From assembly GCF_021018895.1 (NCBI RefSeq), contig NC_079384.1:4240140-4304139 (forward strand): a DNA stretch of 64,000 bases, written 5' to 3'. The stretch comes from Seriola aureovittata (taxonomy: Eukaryota > Chordata > Actinopteri > Carangiformes > Carangidae). The position numbers and the translations under genes were made by a program. The notes under the pieces were generated by a model. That model had not been told where the DNA came from. It searched no databases and saw only the letters and a program-made list of their open reading frames with translations. Positions 36,301 to 64,000 of this stretch are shown here, in pieces; position 1 is the first letter of the stretch, and each line of letters starts with the position of its first letter.

Positions 36301-38398
36301 TCCCTGCTCTCAAATTTTAGAGCAGAACAGACCTGTGATCAGAAATGGAAGTTAATAATAAAGATGATATCTTCTTTACTGTGACGGACTAATCTGAGTT
36401 AATATTTGTAATGTTTTAACGTGAAACCAGTGACGGCTTTTTAAATAAGAAATCAAAACCTAAAAACTAACAGCACGCTAAGAATGATGGTCAGCACTTA
36501 AGTATAATGTATGTGATTTTTGGTTAATGGTAAAACATACAAAATCCTTTTATGGAAAGTTCAGTATAACTTGTTAAAGGCCTTAAATTTTTCAGATTAA
36601 ATTAGTTTTGTTGGGTCATCATGGGCAGGAAACAGAGCTTGTTGCTTCCTGTATTTCAGGTACATATAACAGCCAGTACATGGTGGTGGACCTGAGCAGG
36701 GTCTCTCTGGGTCACAGCATCAGGGATGGAGCTCTAACCGTGGTGGAGCAGATTCCTGGGAAGGTGATGCACTCTGATCAGACTCCAGCTTTACGCAGAG
36801 GTAAGGAGCAAACACTTGTGTGTATCTGTTCGTATGTTGTACGTCGGCTGTAACAATGTGTCTGCACAACTTCCACCTTCAGTGTGTTACACTCGGCAGG
36901 TTATTGGCCGTCCTACAACATACCGTTTCATGTTGACATCTACAACCTGACTGGGTACGATGTGATGTGGAAGAGATACGGAGTAGACTTTTCCTATGAC
37001 CTCTGTCCCCGAGCTAAAATCCTCCGCAGGGACCAGGCCAGGGTCTCTAACCTCAACTCCCTCAAACACATCATGAGATACAACAGTAGGTAGAACAGTA
37101 ACTCTCGCATTTCTCATATTTCATATATTTCCTGAACACAAAGGGCTTTAGAGATGTGAAAATATTCAGAAATAATAAATCATTCAGGATATTGTTGCTG
37201 TTTTCAAACCGCAGCATGAGTAAAGGTCAGACTGGTTTTTTCTGTTGCAGACTACAGGAGAGACCCCTACTCCAAGGGCCATCCGTGTAAAACCATCTGT
37301 TGCCGTAACGACCTGAGACCAAGGAGACCACACGCGGGAGGTTGCTATGACACTAAGGTCAGAGGTCATGAGCACATTAGTGTCAGAGTCAAGTTTGAGA
37401 AATGCTCCGTACTTTAGTGAGAAGATTCAGTTTCTTAGTGCAAGTTCATGCAGTTTTGGTTATTTAATTCAAGACAACATTAATGACAGAAGTTACATCA
37501 CATTTTGAGTATTGTTAAACTTTATATCTGATATATTCACTATAGCTGCTTTAAGGTGAGATCATAATGTAGGAATAATATGGCCTTTTCTTATTGTTTT
37601 TGGCTTGTCGTTGTGGACCACCACTGTCACAAAGGTCCTCTCTGATCCCAGCTACCTAAAATGTTTCACTCAAAACCACAAATGTCAACCTCATGGTGGA
37701 GCTGGTAGAAAAGTCAGACGATCACCAAAGGCATTAGGATGGGAGCAACGGGAGCAATTAATGTATGTTTAAAACTTGGTGCCCATCCATCTCGTAGATG
37801 TTGAGATATTTCACATTATAAGAGAAAAAATGAACCTGCTGGTGATGCTAGAGGAAAGGTCAGGGGATCGCCCAACTCGTTAGGATTCATCTTCCATCCA
37901 CAATAATTTTGTTAGACTACTAGGCGACAGTTTTCTTAGAGGCTTCTCCTCTCTAAAGAAAAAAAAACTGAGGGGATTCACTGAATCCTTTTCATTTCTG
38001 CCTGGAAAAAGGTCAAATTTAATTCGATCAGCATCTTAAAAAATGTCATGGAACCCACATTGGGAAACATTATAAAGCACAGGTTTTGAATTACCAAACT
38101 CCATTAATGGCAACAGAGATGTCTTCATGGATGTGCACAATATAAATCTGTTATTTGAACCTTATTAAATGTCTGCACTTACTTCTTGTTACTCACTCCC
38201 TCCCTTGTTCCCTCCCTACAGGTGACCGATTACCAGATGGCTCTGCAGCTGGTCGCAGAGGCAATAAACGGCCCCACGACGCAAGGGGGTCTGCGGCCGT
38301 TCTCATGGCAACCCTTCAACCTCACGGCTCATCGGGGTCTCCCGCACACCTACAACTTTCCCTTCGTCACCATGAGGCCCGCACTACGCCGACCCTGA
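29904..38398 (+). CDS. plbd1: Phospholipase B-like 1 (PLBD1)
   Basis: Eleven coding exons: 29904-29970, 30532-30754, 31634-31717, 31874-32015, 32105-32251, 33143-33287, 34729-34929, 36660-36800, 36900-37085, 37251-37357, 38222-38398; 1620 nt, 539 codons plus stop (human PLBD1 about 550). Residues 1-20 form a signal peptide ([15 protein letters not shown]). The [10 protein letters not shown] block contains Cys216, the equivalent of the N-terminal nucleophile released by self-cleavage in this Ntn-hydrolase family. It is followed by [20 protein letters not shown] and RIYKHWDF. Later blocks are [38 protein letters not shown] and GGCYDTKV. N-glycosylation sequons (NFS, NDS, NTS, NLT) fit a secreted or lysosomal glycoprotein. 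The family removes fatty acyl chains from phospholipids. The blocks fit PLBD1 better than PLBD2. The exon 2 acceptor is the least certain junction; it was chosen by phase. Confidence 0.91.
29971..30531 (+). other. plbd1 intron 1
   Basis: AT-rich, 561 bp. Its chosen 3' end, gcaatggtag at 30531, has only a modest pyrimidine tract. Confidence 0.5.
30931..30993. repeat. Terminal fragment of a common teleost repeat
   Basis: Starts gcagtgatggaagaagtatt and continues cagatcctttgcttgagtaa. I recognise this as the end of a very common teleost DNA-transposon-like repeat (CAGTGGTGGAAGAAGTA type). The rest of the element is absent and the Tc1-like remnant starts at its right edge. Confidence 0.5.
30994..31350 (-). 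mobile_element. Tc1/mariner-like transposon remnant
   Basis: Segments such as gacgtcttccatttgagaac, acaggtgtgcgcctttccaa, ctacaggtggactccagtca, agtgtcacagcaaaaggtct and gaatacttatg recur in order in fish Tc1-like elements, where the transposase reads on the opposite strand. Only the start of the transposase plus the flanking untranslated end remain, with many changes, so it is inactive. No intact terminal repeat was found at either end. Confidence 0.65.
32252..33142 (+). other. plbd1 intron 5
   Basis: 890 bp, with a dispersed repeat copy at its right end (32805-33030). Nothing coding. Confidence 0.55.
32805..33030 (+). repeat. Second teleost repeat family, copy A
   Basis: Includes tttagcatgctaatacttgc, tgattagcactaaacacaag and gcaggtatttggtcataaac, the left half of a well-known teleost interspersed repeat. 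Identification is by recalled motif order. Confidence 0.6.
33290..33320. repeat. (CA)n next to plbd1 exon 6 donor
   Basis: About 15 CA units starting two bases inside the intron, directly after donor gtacac. Confidence 0.95.
33321..34728 (+). other. plbd1 intron 6
   Basis: 1.4 kb with no gene. It ends in a CCT-rich tract (34690-34726) that forms a strong acceptor for exon 7. Confidence 0.55.
34930..36659 (+). other. plbd1 intron 7
   Basis: 1.7 kb, with a second dispersed repeat copy at 35866-36245. Short ORFs near 35.4-35.8 kb lack any recognisable domain. Confidence 0.5.
35866..36245 (+). repeat. Second teleost repeat family, copy B
   Basis: Contains catgctaacatgctcacaat, aactgaggctgatggtgcaa, ctcactcaaaaccacaa and tggcaatccatccagttttt, in the order expected for the same family as copy A but with internal deletions. 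Confidence 0.55.
37605..37910 (+). repeat. Second teleost repeat family, copy C
   Basis: Contains cactcaaaaccacaaatgtc, aacctcatggtgga, and then two rounds of gaaa(a/g)gtcag followed by gatc and cattaggat-like text, which corresponds to the internally repeated right half of the family. Lies in plbd1 intron 10 (37358-38221), which is otherwise featureless. Confidence 0.6.
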
Positions 38399-39200
38399 GA
38401 GCACAGAGATGGGAGGTACCATCCTAAAACGTTCTGAACATCCTGGTCTGTATGTGATAACTGGGCTCAGTTTAAAATACTGGCAATATATAATCCATAT
38501 GTCCCACTAATTAACTAACAGTGTGGTGGTGTGAGTTCATTTTGGAACAAAGGATAGTTGAGACTGAATAATTGACAGCTAGCTAGTTGCTAGCTAGAAC
38601 ATTTTCTGTTCAATAAATGTCAATAATTGTTGTGAATATTATACTTTTCTAATGATCAATGAAAGTGTTATTTTGACATGTAAGCTAGACTGACATTTCT
38701 CTAACACATTACTGTGCACAAAAATACATATAAACCTCCCGGTGTGGCGCAACAAAAAATAAATAAATAAAAAAATTGCATAAGCCTCACCTCTGCTGCT
38801 ACAACTCCAGTGTAAGGGAAACACTGTAAACTATTTACTAATCCATTAGTACATGCATTGGTTGTTTGTACTGAACACAAGCCATTAGATGTTCCTGTTG
38901 TGACCACTATTGCGCTCCTCTTTCAGTGTACATCCGAGAGTGGCAGCATCATGCCAGTGTACACTGAATTAACATGAGGATTATGGATTTATCAACAGAC
39001 TGTTTAAAAGTTTGTTCCACAAAGTTTTGGATGGTTGCCATCAGGGAAATGTCCTTAATGTTTTATTTATATATTAAGATAATAATTTATTTGTGTTGTT
39101 ATTTTGTTTAAAGTTCTATGCAATGTTTACTCAGGTTTGCTCTGTGTGGAGCAACATTTTCAGACTGATTTTATGTAAATATTAACGACAATAAAATCTT
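38399..39200 (+). other. plbd1 3' UTR
   Basis: Runs from the stop to a canonical AATAAA at 39190-39195; an earlier weaker candidate (caataaatg) lies near 38612. Confidence 0.55.
39190..39195 (+). terminator. Polyadenylation signal for plbd1
   Basis: Canonical AATAAA about 790 nt after the stop. Confidence 0.55.
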
Positions 39201-39609
39201 CCTGCATTATAAATAGTGGCGCATTTTCTTTTGAAGTAAGTATTCGGAATAGTTTCACAAAAACTACAAGACCCAGTTTTTGGTGTTAATCAAGTTAATC
39301 AAGGCCAACGAGACCCAAACCGGAACTGGTGCAACTTTATTTTCAAAATAAAACAAGTTCACATATCTGAAGAACCGCTCATCACTTAAATTGAGCAGAT
39401 TATCTGGATCAAATACAGAATAAAACCCACAATTTAAATAAAATAGAAGGATAAAAACAAAATTTTTACACAATGTTTGATTGTGTATAAAATCAGGTTC
39501 TCCACCATTCCTGGTGAAATGTATATTTAACTTTGTTTTACCCAAAGGCTGAGATCTCAGCCTGAATTTTATAGATTTAAACCTTTAAATAGTGTATGTA
39601 ACACTAAAT

Positions 39610-39648
<39 letters not shown>

Positions 39649-39960
39649 AAATCGTAGGCTTTTAAAGTGACACCTGTACTATTACTAATCTACCAAATTA
39701 TGTGGGTTTCCTGTTAGGATCTGTTTTTATTTTGCAGTCACATGGTGCATTTACATGTAACTAATTGCACATTTCTCCTCAGATAGTGGGAGATACGCAG
39801 GATCAATAGGGGTCCACAATTAATACCTCATAAAGTTAATCCAGTCCTGATAAAACCCCACATTTTTCATACCTCTTGTAAATGTAAATTTCATATTCAG
39901 ATTTGGCAGCTATGGTTATACGGCTTTTATTTTGAAGGCCCATGTCGGATGTACTCTGTG
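39201..39960. other. Intergenic between plbd1 and kctd17
   Basis: AT-rich; holds an (AT)n tract at 39613-39646. No gene seen. Confidence 0.55.
39613..39646. repeat. (AT)n microsatellite
   Basis: About 17 AT units. Confidence 0.96.
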
Positions 39961-39963
39961 TCA

Positions 39964-40018
39964 TTTCCGGTACCTTGACGTAGCTGATCTTTGAGTTTGT
40001 GCGGGTTGGGGGCGGGGC
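39964..40018 (+). promoter_or_regulatory. kctd17 promoter elements
   Basis: An ETS-like ttccggta (about 39965), a CRE-like TGACGTA (39976-39982) and a GC box GGGGGCGGGGC (40008-40018) lie 100-155 bp upstream of the kctd17 ATG, at the left edge of a GC-rich, CpG-containing block. No TATA box. Confidence 0.45.
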
Positions 40019-40117
40019 GTGCTCGGTCGGTAACAGAGAGAAAGAGCCGAGGCAGCAGCGGTTGCGGACGGACGCCCTCGCTCGTCTACACTTCGTGTCT
40101 AGCGGCTTTTTCCCCAA

Positions 40118-55604
<15,487 letters not shown>

Positions 55605-55708
55605 GGGAGTCATGTTTCTTTGTTCCAAAGAAAGGCGGGAATGGGTGAGGACCTGTGTGATAGATGTGCTAGTGGGTAGACCTTGTAGATTTTAGTGTGT
55701 GTGCGAGC

Positions 55709-55774
<66 letters not shown>

Positions 55775-56070
55775 GTGTGCGAGCGTGCGTGCGTGTGTGT
55801 GCGTGCGTGTGTGTGTGTGTGTGTGCGAGCGTGCATGATGTCTACAGAGATCCGGGGTGTTTCATGGCACTGTATTGAGTATGACCTCCAAGCTGTCCCT
55901 GTTTTTCAGCAGTAAAAAAAAAATAATAATCCCGAAACATAACAGAGATTCTCTGCAGCTCAAACGCGGCTTTGTGTTTAACTTATGACTTTGAGACTCA
56001 TGGGAAATGTTGTTTTCTACACCAGCAAAATAATCTTTATTTCATCTGTGTTAAATTATGCAATAAAGGA
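55605..56070 (+). other. kctd17 3' UTR (short form)
   Basis: From the stop to AATAAA at 56062-56067. It includes a compound GT/GC-rich microsatellite (55697-55831). Longer forms cannot be excluded. Confidence 0.45.
55697..55831. repeat. Compound (GT)n/(GC)n microsatellite
   Basis: GT units interspersed with GCGAGCGTGC blocks, about 135 nt. Confidence 0.93.
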
Positions 56071-58515
56071 ATTTGACTCGCCAGCGAAAGTAGAGTAGGA
56101 ATGCTCTATGAGAAAATACATGAGCTAGCCAATGCAAGTGTAGAGGTGCTAGCAGGGCGTCAGGTGCTTACATTTGTAACATCAAGGTAGGGGTGAACAA
56201 TTAATCAAAATATTGTTCAAGAAAGCAGAAAGCCAAGTGTAATATCCAAATCGCAAGAGCTGCATTTTTCTGTTAAAGGTAAAACGTGTCACAGCCGTAA
56301 ATGAAGCATTGTGGTGTTAGAGAGATGCCCGGCCATTAAAGCGTATTCTCCACACATGAGGGAAGATGCTTGTTTGTTACAGGCCCCAACAGAAATCACA
56401 TCATCATCATTTTAATATTTTTTTTTAGTAAAAATGAAATGTAAAATCTCAGTATCTGTTAAACTACAAAGAGTGAATTGCAGTATTCTGCAGCCCAGTA
56501 CTGTGCTTTTATTTTGAAGGGGCTACACAGACAGAGCTGTTGTTCTTGTTTGTTTTTGTGGCTCATAAAATGTTAATATGACAATTTTAAGACGGTTGTA
56601 TAAAAGATGAGTAACACTGAGTTATTTCCCGGCCCTACTGATGACGTCAATTAATTCTGTTAGCTACGTAAAGGCAGAGAAATATCACTGTTATTCCGGT
56701 CACAACCCTGCGGTCTTGATACTGTGTGCTGATAAACTCTGCTAATGAACCAGGCTGAGCTGTAACAACCGCCGCCATCTTTTCCTTCCATTGTCCGTTT
56801 TTAACAGCGGATGTGTCCTCTGTCAGTCTAAAATCTAAAATCCCATCTAATGAAATACTTGGCGTACATCGAGAATTTTGCCAATTGACCATGAAATGAA
56901 ATTGTCGCTTTCCCGTGCTGTTTTGTCATAATGACCTGCACCAGCTTGTGCACACGCACGTGCTCGAGTCTGGTCCAGCGGTGACCCGACACATCCTTAA
57001 CGGATATTGATCGGGCACTGTGTTTCTCTGGGCTCTCGTTACCAGTGCTGTGACATGAAATATCCCTGACCTTCCAGTGCAGCAGTAGTGTTAGATGTCC
57101 TTCTCAGTGTGTGTGTATACATGCTGTATATACAGTCTAAGTGTAGAGTCACACACACACACACACACACACAGATACACCCATGATGCACACACACATA
57201 CAAAGACATTTAAACGTGAATTCAAGTAAATGTCAGGGACACACATACACACTCACACACACACACACACACACAAAAAGACATGTAATAAGTGGTTAAG
57301 ACATGGCTGTGTATGTTTTTGTTGATGTTGAGCCATTATGTACGTCAGTGAAGTCATTTTGCTCCCATTCTGTCACCATTTTCATCACCATTATCACCAT
57401 CATCACAGCCAAACTTAGACTGTATAACAGTGTTTTATTTATCTAATTATTTATTTATTTATTTATTTATTTATAGATTTCTATGAATCTGCATTTTCCT
57501 AAAGTCTCTTTTCTTTCATTTCACAGCTTTTCCAGATTCATGGGTCCCGGATGTAAAAACTACAAGAATTTAAGTTATTTTTTTCTAGGCTTATTACGAC
57601 ATTCTGAACATGGTGTGTTTGTGTGTTGTGTCAATGGACAGTCATCAAAACAGACTTGTAGCATTGTTCTCAGTTCGTCAATTAGAAAGAAAATCAAATG
57701 ACCAAAAAGCAAAAAGAAGAAAAAGTCGCAGTTGCAGCAAAATTCATCAGAAATATTTTTCAGTGATTTTTATTAGTAGAAATAATCATGTGTGCAAATG
57801 TGATATTGCCAAGGGCGGTAGTGGAGCTTAGTAAATTATTACCAAAGATCCAGATTAAAGCTGGCTGAACCAAGGTGCTTAACCAAAATATGACGGAGGA
57901 TTTAAAAACCTGCCTGAAGAAAATTGACATGTTGCTGCGTGACTGTGATCTGACAGGCAGCGGATGGTGCAGAAGGATCATCTGTGTCGCGCCGTTTTGG
58001 ATTATCACACTTCCTAATGTTAACACAGCTGGCCATGAAGCATCCGTCGGTTCATCAGAATTAAACTTAAAATTTCCTTCCCGGTGATGGATGCAGTTGT
58101 TCCTCCAAACTGAACTGTTACTGAAGACTTTTATTGCTGTAGTCCTGTAAAATCAATTGGCTGAGAAACAAACACTGCACTGATCCCACCAGCTGCTAAC
58201 TGGGAACATTTTAGCAAACACCAACTTTACTTCGTTGTTAAGCTTGTTGGAAATAATGTTGGTAACTTAGTTATTTGTTGCTCTCGGTGTGATCGCGGGT
58301 TAACGCTGGTTTGATCTCATTGTATTCGACGTTAGCTTGGTTGGCTTTGAATTGACAGATGGAAATAAGTGTAGCTGGAGAAAGATAAAGACATCTGTTG
58401 AGGTGAAGGATATGTGTGCCATTATTCACTGGTCACCTTACAAAGGCTTCATCTGGCTCCAGCAAGACTGTCAAAGACTGCAAGAGAGAGTCACTCCAGC
58501 AGAGCTCAGAGCAGG

Positions 58516-58565
<50 letters not shown>

Positions 58566-60300
58566 CTGCACCAACACTGATACACACCTGCATCACCTCG
58601 TGCCGGTGCATGCTCAGCAGCAGCATCATCAGCAGTGGCGTCGTCTCAGTCTGTCGCCCTGGCTGGGATCCAGAGCCAGCTTTGGCTCCGGCTGACAGAG
58701 AGATGTTGGCGTGAGTCAGGAAAGACTCAGAGAAGGGAGAGAGAGAGAGAGAGGGAGAGAGAGAGGGAGGGAGAGATCAAACTGAGGAGGAGAGGTGAAT
58801 CACCATTTTGTAGTAGTGATAGTCGCTGTGTCCTCCTTCTGTATTTGTTTGTTGAGGTAAAGAACTCATACCATCAACTCTCATAGTGGACAGAACTGCC
58901 GCAGTGCAGGTGTATGATTGAAAAGGTTTATAAGGAAGCTGTTACTTAGACAACACGTGACTTTTAACAGCCTCTGCTGGCAGATTATAGGAACTGCACC
59001 ACAGATATAATTTGATTCCCCCCTGCACAAGTCTGTGGCGCAACCCCTGACAGCAGTTTGTAACGGCGTGTGATGAAAATGAAGTGTGAGAGAATTCATT
59101 TCTAGGTGTCATTCGGCAAATATTCCTCCCACAAGTTTTTTTGGCAGCAATCTGGAGGTGTGGTCGTTGAATACAGGAAAATAAAGGGTTATATACAATT
59201 TCTTAAAAAATAACAGGGTGTTCAGATTTATCAGCAGGTCATAAAATGTGTAAATACGCATCTAGCCTATAATACGTCTACAATAGCCCAGTGTCATGTC
59301 ATAGCTTATCAGACAACATTTAACCAAATAAAATATAGGAAACACACTGTAGAACAGATGGCAACATGGAAATGGGGCGGCGTTTTGGCTTTGTCTTTTT
59401 GAAGCGTTTCTCGGAGGCATAAATAACTACAACAACCGAGTTAAAACTACAGTGGTCGGAGCCAAACAACCAGTTTACATTCCCAGTTCAAGTTAGCCAT
59501 GTTTAGCCAAATTAGCTATAACAGCTGTGTAGATAAACGGCTTTCAAACTTCCTGTAACGCACGACAACAGCAGCGCCATCTTCATTTATAAGTTCATTT
59601 CCTTAACACAGCACAGCACTGAAAAGTTTAAGCTAACGTCAGTCAAACATGGACGGATAGTGCAGTTACTTTGGCTCCGCCCACCGAGGTTTACCGCCAC
59701 CACAGAGATTATTTCTACCTCTGAGACTCCTGCGGCCGTAATGAGAGTTGGACGTCACCAGCTTATGTCTGACCGCCTAACATTGACCGACCGGCGACGT
59801 GCTGAAAACACACAAACACTGTTTTACACAGGCAATAAGCAGTTAACAGTCACAATGTGAGACAATCGAGATTTAAGATCATGGTTGGGAACTTTTTTTT
59901 TTTGGTAACATTTTGATAATTAAATCAGAAAAAAAAAATAGGCTGCAAATACAATATTGCGTGTTTGTGTGTGTGCGTGATTAAAACACAGCGTCTCGTC
60001 CATTTATAGCATTAAATAGAAACAGATATCATGGACCTTGTAGGATCCTTGCAATACCTTTATTAGCTGGATTAGGAGAATACAATAAATGTTAGAATAG
60101 TGAAGATACAGTTACTCATCATGCTTATGATAATCATAACAGTGATATTAGCAGGAGGGAGAAGACTGACAGAGACACAATTATGTTCATTGTTTTGTTA
60201 CTTCAGCTTTATTTTTCTTTTCTTTTATTTTTGTGTGACTATTTCAACTTGGATCATTCGGTGCCTTGAGTTCAAGCAGCAAAACTGGCGTCTAAAAACC
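56071..60300. other. Intergenic DNA
   Basis: No exon is supported. Microsatellites: CA at 57145-57173 and 57250-57275, TTTA at 57440-57475, CA at 58518-58562, GA-rich at 58736-58775. A minus-strand ORF at 56647-56892 and a GC-richer block at 59340-59800 are unexplained and may be decayed repeats. Confidence 0.5.
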
Positions 60301-61317
60301 GACATGACACAATGATCATTGGAGTTATTAAATGCATTTTATTTTTTTTTATTTTATTTTTTTTAAATCAATTTTAATATTTTAATCAGAAAAAAGTGTA
60401 GTTTACAGCCTCACTTAGAGTCCAGTCCAGGTTATGTATCTGTGTAAATTTCTTCACGTACATATTTGTTCTGAGAAGTTTTATCTTTCAGTTGTTCAAG
60501 CAGAGATAAAGAAAGTTACACACACTGAACATGACGTGATGCTGTTCGAAGGTTTTAGCTGTTTTGTATAAAATGTCATGCCTTTTATTGTTTTGGTTTT
60601 TTTTGTACGTTTTTGTCTAATTTATTCTTGAGGGTTTTTTTTTTTTTTTTTTTAATGTTACACTAAAAAGACTTTGGGCTTTGACTTTTTTTATTGTGGG
60701 GGAGGGGTCGATGTCATCTTTGGGTGACCTTTGCTTTTTTTTCTACTTGAAGTTTAAGCTTTTTATGTTTCACTGACCTGATGATCTTCAACAGTGTATA
60801 GAAATACATTCATCAGGTTTACTGAATATTATAGTTTTTAATCTTAGTTCACATAAATGCTGTTGCGCTGACGTTAGCCCCCAAGAATAGAGTTTAAAGT
60901 TTTCCTATCAAATGAAAATGTGTTACCCTTTAGGTCAGTTTTATAAACCTCAATTTGCATTTTCAGTCACCTTTTGTTGGTTTGCTGGAATCACGCTGAA
61001 TTACTTCATTTATACACTGTTTGATGAATGGTTTCTGCTGTACAATAGAGTGTGTTTTCACATGGTATTTAATGTGTAAAAATCTACATAGTAGTCATCT
61101 TTCATTATTCTGTGCAAAACAAAAACATCTGTCAGCAGAAAAATATCTTTTATCAGATGCTGGAGTTTCTGTTTTCTGCTGTCATGTCTGTATACCAACA
61201 ACACAATGTGACACATGAAATGTAAGACCTCAGATAAACCTGTACAGGCTTCAAGAAACAATATGTTTAATTCATCAGGACCTGAACAACATACAACTTA
61301 AACAAAGTGACCGAAGG

Positions 61318-61362
<45 letters not shown>

Positions 61363-62520
61363 AATGTAAATGAATGTCACCATTCTCAACAAAAATAAAA
61401 CTTTGTCCTTTGCTTTAAAATACAGTTTCGAAAATCTTGTTTTTTGGGGACGGACATTATCATCATGATCAGCTCACACGTTAGTCCACACATGGTCAAA
61501 GGGAGTCGTCTTCTGATGTCATTAAAATATACATGCAAGTAAAGTTCCCAGTGCAAAATGTTAAATGTCGCATATTGTATAGAGTGAGATTTCCATGTCT
61601 CTTGTGATTATAAAGCAGGTCTAGGTTTTATATTAATACTGTGAAAGTATCAAAGCGCTCAGTCCAGAGAGAAACACACACAGCCTGTATTCAGAAACTG
61701 AGCATTAAAACGGGCCGTCAGGACTCCAGTAACTTTATGATGTCACAACGAAGCAATCAGAGCTCCAGAGAGAAGCCTGAGAGAGGAGATGTAAAAGTCC
61801 ATCGAGTTATTGGTTCCTAAAACCACAAATATATCTTCTTATGGATCAACACTTCAAATAAAACACAGAAGAAGAAGAAAATATGGAGCTTTAAACAGGC
61901 CACAGTAGATCTGTAGATCTGAACCCTGGTTCATAATTATTGATTAGGTTGCTAAGTAAGTTGGGTAATGGTAAGTACAGTCACTTCTGCTACAGTTTGG
62001 CGTCAGCTACATGTATTGTTTGTTGCGTTTTATTTTTGTGTTACTCATAATCTATGTAAATAATTTATGTCCTCTTGTTCTGTTCACCGTTCCCTTCCAA
62101 CAATGTGAAAGTCACGTTGTCCCAAGATCTCTTTGGCTCACTGTGACCTACTTTTAGACCAAGCAGTAAGTAAATTACACATTTGAACAGTCAATGACCC
62201 TCTGTAAGTGACAAGAACATGAAGAAGACGGGTCCATATGAACAAGAACATGACTTGAATGTAGTCTGGATGATCGAATGTATAAGAAGCGCGTTGCATC
62301 CCTGTTATCTTCACACCTATGGCCGCTGCGCTCAGGGTTCAACAACGAGCGAAAAAAGCAAGTAAAAATGGAGGAAACTTTCTGGTCTTACACAAGGCAC
62401 TTGTTTTGTACATTACTTTCAATGCATATTTGTTTTTATCTTTTAACACCTGGTAAAAAAATGAGTTGTGTCCTTTCCCTCTCCGCCTCTACCTGCTGGT
62501 TTCCTCCTCTCAGGTTTGTC
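60301..62520. other. AT-rich gap and gucy2c 3' UTR
   Basis: T-rich tracts at 60335-60365, 60633-60653 and a 38-nt T run at 61321-61358. A plus-strand aataaa lies at about 61395. On the minus strand AATAAA (tttatt) at 62029-62034 could end gucy2c about 490 nt after its stop. No coding region seen. Confidence 0.45.
61321..61358. repeat. Poly(T) tract, 38 nt
   Basis: 38 consecutive T residues; on the minus strand a poly(A), possibly a retroelement tail, though no element body was recognised beside it. Confidence 0.9.

Positions 62521-64000
<1,480 letters not shown>

Overview
This window is vertebrate nuclear DNA and almost certainly comes from a ray-finned (percomorph-like) teleost. The coding sequence is split into short exons with GT-AG introns. 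Introns and intergenic DNA are full of long (CA/GT)n microsatellites and carry several interspersed repeat families that I recognise from many teleost genomes. There is a nuclear tRNA gene, and no bacterial operon, phage or CRISPR feature. I rebuilt gene models by hand, checking splice sites and reading phase at every junction. Six complete models each give a coding length that is an exact multiple of three; a seventh gene runs off the right edge.

Layout, left to right. 1-3.3 kb: non-coding, with one possible exon. 3.3-7.7 kb (+): cdc42ep1, a Cdc42 effector of the BORG family (2 coding exons, 403 codons). 8.3-18.8 kb (-): sh3bp1, a BAR-RhoGAP protein (18 coding exons, 716 codons), convergent with cdc42ep1. 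19.9-20.6 kb: a promoter-like patch with an unrecognised, possibly broken ORF. 23.1-26.5 kb (-): pdap1 (6 exons, 160 codons). 27.7-28.8 kb (-): cby1/chibby (4 exons, 125 codons). 29.6 kb (+): tRNA-Arg(CCT). 29.9-38.4 kb (+): plbd1, a phospholipase B-like secreted or lysosomal hydrolase (11 exons, 539 codons). 40.1-55.6 kb (+): kctd17, a BTB/POZ adaptor with an 11 kb first intron (6 exons, 294 codons). 55.6-62.5 kb: 3' UTR and intergenic DNA. 62.5-64 kb (-): the C-terminal end of gucy2c, a receptor guanylate cyclase, cut by the window edge.

The genes do not form one pathway. Two associations stand out. cdc42ep1 and sh3bp1 face each other tail to tail and act on the same GTPase module: one is a Cdc42 effector, the other a Rac/Cdc42 GAP. 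cby1 and plbd1 are divergent, with a tRNA gene between them. From recalled human map positions the window mixes neighbours from 22q12-13 (CDC42EP1, SH3BP1, CBY1, KCTD17), 12p13 (PLBD1, GUCY2C) and 7q22 (PDAP1), so it records lineage rearrangement.

I found no new enzymatic or defence system. The most unusual signals are non-coding: low-complexity tracts placed directly against splice sites (UG repeats at three acceptors, a 75-nt CT tract, a 33-nt C tract), an 8-copy CRE-like tandem repeat 5 nt from a donor, a NAGNAG acceptor, and several dispersed repeat copies.
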